Of a stretch of DNA of 5,211 nt, positions 1 through 4,886 are shown in pieces. How positions within the stretch are numbered: position 1 is the first letter of the stretch; every line of letters begins with the position of its first letter. The DNA lies in the NCBI GenBank assembly GCA_025358985.1, contig JANYHQ010000452.1:1-5211 (forward strand), read 5' to 3'. This DNA comes from Acidimicrobiales bacterium (GTDB lineage Bacteria; Actinomycetota; Acidimicrobiia; Acidimicrobiales; JANYDT01). The notes under the pieces were generated by a model that was not told where the DNA came from, searched no databases, and saw nothing but the letters and a program-made list of their open reading frames with translations. The translations under genes were made by a program, and so were the position numbers.

Positions 1-1
1 T

Positions 2-163
2 ACGGCTGGTCCTGCACCCACCGGACTGCAATTGTTTCCGGTGTCGTTAGCCGAGGGTCGAATTGTCATCGATACCGGAAGCCGTAGCCCCGGTACGCCA
101 AACGGTACAAACACCACCGGTCGAGATGCCGAGGGTCCTCACTGTGTCGGGGGAAGTGAGTAA
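2..163 (+). CDS. C-terminal end of a probable Rieske-type [2Fe-2S] protein (partial, 5' end outside window)
   Basis: This reading frame is open from the first base of the window and ends at TAA 161-163, giving the last 53 residues of a protein. The visible piece begins with TAGPAPTGLQLFPVSL, followed by AEGRIVIDTG. A Gly-Pro-Ala-Pro turn leading to a Phe-Pro-Val strand and a short Gly-containing hairpin strand is the usual end of the Rieske fold (GPAP..L..yPV...dG.v.vd), as in iron-sulfur subunits of cytochrome bc or b6f complexes and Rieske-type ferredoxins. The cluster-binding CxH and CxxH motifs would lie upstream and cannot be seen. After the strand comes a Gly/Thr/Asn-rich tail of about 27 residues that looks disordered. 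The gene is convergent with cobC, 7 bp away. The family call rests on one short motif, so it is moderate; the frame itself is more secure than the name. Confidence 0.5.
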   Translation, partial: TAGPAPTGLQLFPVSLAEGRIVIDTGSRSPGTPNGTNTTGRDAEGPHCVGGSE

Positions 164-170
164 GCCTGCG

Positions 171-758
171 TCAGCGGTGGTTGATGAGCTTGACGTGAGG
201 GGTAGACGCTCGCCACCCCACCAGCGTGATGGATGCGTAGTCGATCTGGACATCGAAGGACCGTCTTAGCGGTATCTCCAAATAGTGAGCCAGGGCAGCC
301 CGGATCACCCCACCGTGGGCTACCACCAGCACTCGCTCGTCGTGCACTGACTTTCTGGCACTCTCCACTGTTTGGCGCAGAGCATGGTGTACCCGCAGTG
401 CTAGCTCTCCATACGATTCTCCACCAGGCGGATGAACAAGCACGAAATCATGACTCCACGCATCGAGTTCGGCCCGTGGCAATTCATCCCAGCGTTGCAA
501 CTCCCACGCCCCGAACCCCATCTCCCACAGCCGTTCATCCACGCGGTCCACCGTGCCCAGGTAGTGGGCCAAACGCTGGCAGCGCTGGGCGGGGGACGAA
601 ATGATGATGGTGGGACCGTCCGGCCAGATGACCGACAGCCGAGCACGGGCCGCCTCTGCCTCCGTGAGAAATGACGACGCCACATCCACGTCGGTCCGGC
701 CGTACACGAGCGAAGCATCAACTGCCACCGACGTATGACGCATGAGGATGAGTTCCAT
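171..758 (-). CDS. cobC: CobC-like histidine phosphatase, probable alpha-ribazole-5'-phosphate phosphatase
   Basis: A 195-residue member of the histidine phosphatase (phosphoglycerate mutase-like) superfamily, the usual length for CobC. The N terminus MELILMRHT carries the Arg7-His8 phosphate pocket with the phospho-accepting His8. SSPAQRC gives the second pocket Arg59, EMGFGAWE (79-86) supplies the acidic residue expected to act as proton donor, PGGES lies at 110-114, and VVAHGG holds the second His148. Family knowledge: CobC removes the 5'-phosphate from alpha-ribazole phosphate or from adenosylcobalamin-5'-phosphate in the cytoplasm. The superfamily is broad, so the specific substrate is inferred mainly from cobS lying 7 bp upstream on the same strand, which implies co-transcription. 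I chose the ATG at 758 because it puts the RH motif at residues 7-8; a longer frame to 860 would only add translated cobS sequence. The Shine-Dalgarno match is weak (GGGTGA about 7 nt upstream). Confidence 0.85.
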   Translation of the reverse strand: MELILMRHTSVAVDASLVYGRTDVDVASSFLTEAEAARARLSVIWPDGPTIIISSPAQRCQRLAHYLGTVDRVDERLWEMGFGAWELQRWDELPRAELDAWSHDFVLVHPPGGESYGELALRVHHALRQTVESARKSVHDERVLVVAHGGVIRAALAHYLEIPLRRSFDVQIDYASITLVGWRASTPHVKLINHR

Positions 759-765
759 TATTGGT

Positions 766-1566
766 TCACCCGTGCCAACGCCATACGGCTGCCATCGTGA
801 GATACACCACGAGTTCGCTAACTTGCTGGATGGCGCCCAGACAGTCTCCGGTGTACCCACCGATGCGTCTTCGCATCCAGCGGCCCATCAGAAACCAAGT
901 GACTGCCACGGTAGGTACCACCACCACGGTCCACCACGACCCAGTGAACACCACCAGCGGCAGCACTCCCGTGGCCATCACCACCGCCACAGGCAATGGG
1001 GACAGTCGCTGGGTCATCGGCTGGGCCTTGGAGGTGGCTCCCCCCACGTACTGGTGCGTACCCATCAAGCCAACGGCGGCCGCTCGACTGATGGCATGGG
1101 CAACAGGAATCACCAGCAGGGGTTGACCCCAGCGGAATCGTCCACCCGAGTGTCCAATGATCTCGATGATGAGACTCACCTTGAGCAACAAGGCGATGCT
1201 CACACCGAGAACGCCGAATACTCCCACGCTGGAGTCCTTCATGATCTGGAGCGTGCGTTCTACAGTGAAACCGCCGCCGAAGCCGTCGCATACATCAGCC
1301 AGCCCGTCTTCATGGATGGCGCCCGTAAGCAACAACCCGGCCATCGTGCCGATGAGCACCGAAACTCCCACTCCCCACAGATGTAGCGCCCCCCAGGTGA
1401 CCACGGCACACACGCCTCCCACGATCCATCCAATCACGGGTAGCCATACGGTGGCTTTGCGCATCAACTCCTCGGAATTACGGGCCCCTGCCGGTACCCG
1501 TATGCGTGTGTAGAACATGAGTGATTGGAGAAATGCGTGGTACTGCGCCGTAAATGAGTCTCGCAT
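766..1566 (-). CDS. cobS: CobS, adenosylcobinamide-GDP ribazoletransferase (cobalamin synthase)
   Basis: A 266-residue integral membrane enzyme that joins adenosylcobinamide-GDP to alpha-ribazole or its 5'-phosphate, making adenosylcobalamin or its phosphate. Visible family marks: YTRIRVP near the N terminus (19-25); the acidic signature HEDGLADVCDGFGGG (from residue 85); IMKDSSVGVFG (108-118); and a C-terminal IGGYTGDCLGA block (about 235-245) followed by a last hydrophobic stretch. Hydrophobic segments fall at about 40-61, 63-83, 115-136, 149-167, 193-209, 211-227 and 249-263, as expected for this polytopic family. The start is the ATG at 1566, which gives the normal family length; an in-frame TTG at 1578 is an alternative, and the open frame to 1725 runs through Arg-rich sequence that looks non-coding. 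It is probably the first gene of a cobS-cobC operon. A TAGGTT hexamer ends 10 nt upstream and could be a -10 box. No cobalamin riboswitch is recognisable in the spacer. Confidence 0.93.
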   Translation of the reverse strand: MRDSFTAQYHAFLQSLMFYTRIRVPAGARNSEELMRKATVWLPVIGWIVGGVCAVVTWGALHLWGVGVSVLIGTMAGLLLTGAIHEDGLADVCDGFGGGFTVERTLQIMKDSSVGVFGVLGVSIALLLKVSLIIEIIGHSGGRFRWGQPLLVIPVAHAISRAAAVGLMGTHQYVGGATSKAQPMTQRLSPLPVAVVMATGVLPLVVFTGSWWTVVVVPTVAVTWFLMGRWMRRRIGGYTGDCLGAIQQVSELVVYLTMAAVWRWHG

Positions 1567-1691
1567 TGCCTGATTCAACCTAGCGGGGTCAAGCAGGCCG
1601 GTACATGGGGGCTGTGGTCCGCCGCTGCGCTTCAGTCCTCGCCCGGCCTCACGACGCCCTTCGGTTGCGCTCCGGCCGGTACGGTGGAGAT
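1567..1691. other. Divergent spacer between cobS and cysQ with a 9-bp direct repeat
   Basis: These 125 bp separate the two divergent starts and should hold both promoters. GGCCGGTAC occurs twice in the same orientation, at 1596-1604 and 1674-1682. On the minus strand TAGGTT ends 10 nt before the cobS ATG. On the plus strand TACGGT ends 6 nt before the cysQ GTG. I see no B12 box, no riboswitch-like conserved core and no intrinsic terminator. Confidence 0.5.
1680..1685 (+). promoter_or_regulatory. Possible -10 box of a leaderless cysQ promoter
   Basis: TACGGT fits the actinobacterial TANNNT -10 pattern. Its last base lies exactly 6 nt before the GTG at 1692, so transcription would begin at or next to the start codon. 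No good -35 box is seen at 17-18 nt. Inference from position and a short consensus only. Confidence 0.35.
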
Positions 1692-2444
1692 GTGGACGGG
1701 CACGAGAGCGACGTAGAGCTGGCAACCAGGCTGGCGGTGCAGGCGGGCGAACTCTTGGTGCAATTGCGCGTGGATGCCGGCGCCGACCCCGACCCCTGGG
1801 AACTCGGAGACGCTGGCGATGCTCGGGCCAATGTGTTTCTACTGGAGCAACTACGGGCCCTGCGACCGGGCGATTATGTATTGTCCGAGGAAGCGGCGGA
1901 CCCTGTAGAGCGGCTTGAGGCGGACCGGGTATGGATTATTGACCCTCTCGACGGCACACGCGAGTACCGGGTGGGCCGCCACGACTGGGCTGTGCATGTG
2001 GCGCTGTGGGAGCGCCAACAGGGGCTCACTGCAGCGGCGGTGTCACTGCCCGCCCTCAACGAGATCCGCTCCACAGACGCGCCCATGGCCATCGCCAGTC
2101 GTCATGGGGGCCCCGTGGTGCTGGTGAGCCGTAGCCGCCGACCGTGGGAGGCCGACCTGGTGGCGGCCGCATTGAACGGCGTGGTGGACATGTTGGGCTC
2201 AGCGGGGGCCAAGGCCATGGCCGTGGTCAGCGGCCGAGCCGATGTATATCTGGCCCCGGGGGGCTTGTGGGAGTGGGACGCCGCAGCGCCGGCGGCAGTG
2301 GCTCGCGCCGCCGGCCTCGATGTGTCGAACGGTTTGGGCGAGCCATTGCCCTGGAATCGCGAGGTGCCGTGGGTTGATGGGCTGGTCATCTGCCGTCCGC
2401 AGTACACCGAAACGGTGTTCGAGGCGTTGGCGGCCGCCCGTTGA
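1692..2444 (+). CDS. cysQ: CysQ, 3'(2'),5'-bisphosphate nucleotidase (inositol monophosphatase superfamily)
   Basis: A 250-residue Mg2+-dependent, Li+-sensitive-type phosphatase fold. Metal-site motifs are intact: LSEEA (E66, E67), WIIDPLDGTREY (DPLDGT at 84-89) and WEWDAAAP (193-200, D196). The surrounding text (GDAGDAR, GRHDWAVHVALW, VSRSRRPWEA) resembles mycobacterial CysQ rather than SuhB-type inositol monophosphatases. Family knowledge: CysQ hydrolyses 3'-phosphoadenosine 5'-phosphate, a by-product of sulfate assimilation and sulfotransfer, to AMP and phosphate; mycobacterial members also act on inositol phosphates and fructose-1,6-bisphosphate. No other sulfur gene is in the window. I chose GTG 1692 because the family alignment begins at about DVELATRLA; an in-frame ATG at 1605 would add 29 Arg-rich residues that look like translated spacer. 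GGAG lies only 2 nt before the GTG, too close for a normal ribosome site, which favours a leaderless message. No terminator follows directly before the trp leader promoter. Confidence 0.87.
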   Translation: MDGHESDVELATRLAVQAGELLVQLRVDAGADPDPWELGDAGDARANVFLLEQLRALRPGDYVLSEEAADPVERLEADRVWIIDPLDGTREYRVGRHDWAVHVALWERQQGLTAAAVSLPALNEIRSTDAPMAIASRHGGPVVLVSRSRRPWEADLVAAALNGVVDMLGSAGAKAMAVVSGRADVYLAPGGLWEWDAAAPAAVARAAGLDVSNGLGEPLPWNREVPWVDGLVICRPQYTETVFEALAAAR

Positions 2445-2459
2445 GCAAACACGAAGGTG

Positions 2460-2494
2460 TTGCTTGACCACCACGAGTTCGGTATGGTCACAAT
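2460..2494 (+). promoter_or_regulatory. Probable promoter of the trp leader and trpE(G)
   Basis: Two overlapping arrangements are possible. TTGCTT (2460-2465) and TATGGT (2483-2488) have a 17 nt spacer. TTGACC (2464-2469) and CACAAT (2489-2494) have a 19 nt spacer. Either would start transcription at roughly 2494-2502, only a few bases before the first leader-peptide ATG at 2503. The position between the cysQ stop and the attenuator is right; which hexamers are used is uncertain. Confidence 0.5.
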
Positions 2495-2502
2495 CCGTGA
2501 GC

Positions 2503-2571
2503 ATGAGTGCACAGATGACGCCCGTGTCGGGCAAGTGGTGGTCGCTGAGGCGGCCCCGCACTGTCATTTGA
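2503..2571 (+). CDS. trpL: trp leader peptide with tandem Trp codons
   Basis: A short frame of 22 codons ending at TGA 2569-2571. Its middle reads SGKWWS, with two adjacent TGG codons at 2536-2541, then a basic stretch SLRRPR. Alternative starts in the same frame are the ATG at 2515 (18 residues) and the GTG at 2497 (24 residues). The Shine-Dalgarno match is poor for all of them, and the predicted transcription start is so close that the peptide may be translated from a leaderless message. Its role, as known for trp leader peptides, is to sense charged tRNA-Trp: ribosomes stall on the TGG pair when tryptophan is short. The evidence is the combination of tandem Trp codons, the overlapping hairpin, a terminator 28 bases after the stop, and anthranilate synthase as the next gene. 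The frame is also open far upstream, so length alone does not support it. Confidence 0.8.
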   Translation: MSAQMTPVSGKWWSLRRPRTVI

Positions 2572-2583
2572 TCGCATTTGATC
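2565..2583 (+). repeat. Tandem 9-bp direct repeat in the attenuator
   Basis: CATTTGATC occurs at 2565-2573 and again at 2575-2583, separated by one G. The first copy includes the leader-peptide stop codon. The repeat lies between strands 2 and 3 of the attenuator and would be loop sequence in the antiterminator form. Confidence 0.75.
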
Positions 2584-2598
2584 ATTGCTGACCGTGAC

Positions 2599-2627
2599 GC
2601 CGCCCCTGTGGGCGGCTCGTTTTATTT
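2599..2627 (+). terminator. Intrinsic terminator (strands 3:4 of the trp attenuator)
   Basis: A perfect 7-bp GC-only stem, GCCGCCC with GGGCGGC, closes a CTGT loop (2606-2609) and is followed by TCGTTTTATTT (2617-2627). It stands 58 bp before the trpE(G) start and 155 bp after the cysQ stop. It can also end read-through from cysQ, but its pairing with GGCGGC at 2549-2554 points to a regulated attenuator. Confidence 0.85.
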
Positions 2628-2675
2628 CCGAGCTCCCATCGTGGCGACCCCTGTCCACCAGGCCACACCCACATC

Positions 2676-2679
2676 GAGG
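2676..2679 (+). promoter_or_regulatory. Ribosome binding site of trpE(G)
   Basis: GAGG (within GAGGA) lies 5 nt before the ATG at 2685. This favours that start over the in-frame ATG at 2691, which would have an 11 nt spacer. Confidence 0.6.
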
Positions 2680-2684
2680 ATCCC

Positions 2685-4886
2685 ATGAGCATGACCACGT
2701 CCAACAGTGATGAGCTGCACCGGTACCGCACCCGGGGTGGCATTGACGTGGACCGCAGCATCACCACCATTGCCGACATGGCTGGCGCGGCGCGTGAAGT
2801 GGAGCAGCTGGTGGACCACCTGGACGTGGCTCGCGGGGTGCTGCTGTCATCGAGCTACGAGTACCCGGGGCGATATACACGGTGGGACATAGGCTTTGCC
2901 GATCCCGCACTGGTGGTGTCCACCAAGCAGCGCACGTTCAGTGTGGAGGCCGCCAATGGGCGTGGCGCAGTGCTGTTGTCGGCCATCGAGGTGGCCCTCC
3001 GCGCCCAGCCCCATGTGGATGAGTTGTGCGCCGGCGACCACCGCTTGGATGGATCGGTGCGCACGACCACCGGTCGTTTTCCCGAGGAACAGCGCAGCCG
3101 TCAACCGTCGGTGTTCTCGGTGGTACGTACGCTGATCAATTTGTTCGCCAGCGATGAAGATCAGCACCTCGGTTTGTACGGTGCCTTTGGCTACGACTTG
3201 GCGTATCAGTTCGAGGCGATCGATCTGCATATCGAGCGCCCTACTGATCAGCGCGACCTCATCCTGTATCTGCCCGATGAGTTGCTGGTGATTGACCATC
3301 GGGCGGAGCGGGCGGAGATCCGTAGATACGACTTTTCGGTGTCCGGTCACAGTACCGCTGGGCTTGAACGAGCAGGTGCTCAGCGCGCGTATGTTCCTGA
3401 CGAATTGGTCACCGAGTCATCGAGTGATCATCCGGCCGGGGACTATGCGGCGTTGGTGGTCGAGGCCAAGAAATCGTTTGCCTGCGGTGATCTGTTCGAG
3501 GTGGTGCCGGGTCAACGGTTTGTGGAACCCAACCGGTTGGCTCCATCTGAGTTGTTCCGGCGCCTCCGGGAGCGCAACCCTGCACCCTATGGTTTCCTCA
3601 TCAGCCTTGGCGAAGCGGAGTGGCTGGTGGGTGCCTCCCCGGAAATGTATGTGCGCGTAGATGGTGACAGAGTGGAGACGTGTCCCATCTCGGGCACCAT
3701 CGCCCGTGGTGGCGATCCCATCAGCGACGCCGCCCAGATCCTGGCTCTACTGAACTCGGAGAAGGACGAGTCCGAGCTCACGATGTGCACCGATGTGGAT
3801 CGTAATGACAAGAGCCGTATCTGCGTGGCCGGTAGTGTGAAGGTGTTGGGTCGCCGCCAAATCGAGCTGTACAGCCGCCTCATCCACACCGTTGATCACG
3901 TGGAAGGGCGGCTGCGTCCGGAGTTCGATGCCCTCGACGCGTTCTTGTCGCATACATGGGCGGTGACCGTGACCGGGGCGCCGAAACTGTGGGCCATGCG
4001 CTGGTTGGAGGCGCACGAACGAACGCCGCGCTCTTGGTACGGAGGGGCCATCGGCATGGTGGGCTTCGACGGCAACATGAACACTGGGCTCACGTTGCGC
4101 ACCATCAGATTGATAGACGGTGCCGCCCAGGTCCGGGTGGGGGCCACGTTGCTCTTCGATTCCGATCCGGTGTCCGAAGAACAGGAAACGGAGTTGAAGG
4201 CATCAGCGTTTCTCGACGCCATCCGCTCGCCGGTGCCTGCCGGTCAGATGGGCTCACCCTTGGAGAAGGTCGGTGCGTTCTCCGCAGTGGTGTCTCCGGT
4301 TCGGCGACGGGTGTTGCTGGTGGACCACGAGGACTCGTTTGTACATACGTTGGCCTCCTATGTGCGAGCGGCGGGTGGTGACGTCGTAACGCTTCGGGCG
4401 GGCTTCACCGACGATGAGCTTGACGCAGTGGGGGCTGAGTTGGTGGTGTTGTCGCCCGGCCCTGGTCGTCCAAGTGACTTTGGCCTTGCCCGCACCATTG
4501 AGATGACACTGGCCCGACGGTTGCCCATCTTCGGAGTGTGTTTAGGACTGCAGGGGATTGTGGAGTATTTCGACGGGACCCTGGGAATTCTGGATCTTCC
4601 GGTGCATGGCAAGCCATCACCGATCCACGTCGGTGATCCGGGCGTGATGTTTGCCAAACTGCCGAAGGTGTTTGAAGCGGGCCGCTATCACTCGCTGTAC
4701 GCGTTGGCCAACAAACTACCAAGCGCGCTTAAGGTTACGGCGCTCAGCGGAGATGGTGTGATCATGGGCATCGAGCACAACACGCTGGCCGTGGCAGCGG
4801 TGCAGTTCCACCCCGAGTCGATCATGACCCTCGGCGGCGAGGTGGGGTTACGATTGGTACGTAACGTGGTGGAGAACCTGCGGTGA
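2685..4886 (+). CDS. trpE(G): TrpE(G), fused anthranilate synthase (aminase plus glutamine amidotransferase)
   Basis: A 733-residue single chain that converts chorismate and glutamine to anthranilate, the first committed step of tryptophan synthesis. Residues about 1-515 are TrpE: GVLLSSSYEYPGRYTRWD (51-68) corresponds to the Trp feedback-binding LLES region; GDLFEVVPGQRF (268-279), CPISGTIARGG (333-343), DVDRND (370-375), HTVDHVEGRL (401-410), TVTGAPKLWAMRW (428-440) and ATLLFDSDP (487-495) form the chorismate-binding domain. After a linker, residues about 541-733 are TrpG: VDHEDSF (547-553), LSPGPGRP (589-596), GVCLGLQ with nucleophile C619, and QFHPES with H709 and E711. All catalytic residues look intact. 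The wording matches the fused rhizobial type (TrpE clade 3) more than separate TrpE/TrpG or PhzE. The gene appears monocistronic: an attenuator precedes it and a convergent gene follows at once. Feedback inhibition plus attenuation is the likely control. Confidence 0.95.
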   Translation: MSMTTSNSDELHRYRTRGGIDVDRSITTIADMAGAAREVEQLVDHLDVARGVLLSSSYEYPGRYTRWDIGFADPALVVSTKQRTFSVEAANGRGAVLLSAIEVALRAQPHVDELCAGDHRLDGSVRTTTGRFPEEQRSRQPSVFSVVRTLINLFASDEDQHLGLYGAFGYDLAYQFEAIDLHIERPTDQRDLILYLPDELLVIDHRAERAEIRRYDFSVSGHSTAGLERAGAQRAYVPDELVTESSSDHPAGDYAALVVEAKKSFACGDLFEVVPGQRFVEPNRLAPSELFRRLRERNPAPYGFLISLGEAEWLVGASPEMYVRVDGDRVETCPISGTIARGGDPISDAAQILALLNSEKDESELTMCTDVDRNDKSRICVAGSVKVLGRRQIELYSRLIHTVDHVEGRLRPEFDALDAFLSHTWAVTVTGAPKLWAMRWLEAHERTPRSWYGGAIGMVGFDGNMNTGLTLRTIRLIDGAAQVRVGATLLFDSDPVSEEQETELKASAFLDAIRSPVPAGQMGSPLEKVGAFSAVVSPVRRRVLLVDHEDSFVHTLASYVRAAGGDVVTLRAGFTDDELDAVGAELVVLSPGPGRPSDFGLARTIEMTLARRLPIFGVCLGLQGIVEYFDGTLGILDLPVHGKPSPIHVGDPGVMFAKLPKVFEAGRYHSLYALANKLPSALKVTALSGDGVIMGIEHNTLAVAAVQFHPESIMTLGGEVGLRLVRNVVENLR

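Larger units (their letters stand above)
2535..2627 (+). promoter_or_regulatory. Transcription attenuator of trpE(G) (mutually exclusive hairpins)
   Basis: Three competing structures can be drawn by eye. (a) Hairpin 1:2: 2535-2545 pairs with 2550-2559 around the loop TGAG, ten pairs including two G-U, with T2539 bulged; it covers both Trp codons. (b) Antiterminator 2:3: GGCGGC (2549-2554) pairs with GCCGCC (2599-2604), and GTCA (2563-2566) with TGAC (2595-2598). (c) Terminator 3:4: GCCGCCC (2599-2605) pairs with GGGCGGC (2610-2616), followed by a T-rich run. A ribosome stalled at 2536-2541 would open 1:2 and favour 2:3, so trpE(G) is transcribed. A ribosome that reaches the stop codon at 2569 covers part of region 2 and lets the terminator form. 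Pairings are seen directly; the switching is inferred from classical trp attenuation. Confidence 0.8.

Noticed and set aside
63..604. Plus-strand frames at 63-269 and 233-604
   Set aside because: They overlap the antisense of cobC and the end of the Rieske-like gene, and show no domain or start signal.
759..860. Longer CobC starting at 860
   Set aside because: The extra 34 residues are out-of-frame cobS sequence; the RH motif belongs at residues 7-8 of the protein.
742..1386. Long plus-strand open frame (214 codons) antisense to cobS, rich in His, Ser and Pro
   Set aside because: It lies wholly opposite the clear CobS and CobC genes and has no recognisable domain; His/Pro-rich composition is typical of the complement of a GC-rich gene.
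1567..1691. Possible riboswitch or structured RNA in the cobS/cysQ spacer
   Set aside because: The spacer is GC-rich with several short inverted matches, but I could match no known conserved core (B12 box, c-di-GMP, SAM type).
1567..1725. N-terminal extension of CobS back to an ATG at 1725
   Set aside because: The added 53 residues are Arg/Pro-rich, have no hydrophobic or conserved character, and would overlap the cysQ start; family length fits the ATG at 1566.
2847..3350. Minus-strand open frame of 167 codons opposite trpE(G)
   Set aside because: It is antisense to a conserved TrpE domain, has no family motif and no plausible ribosome site.
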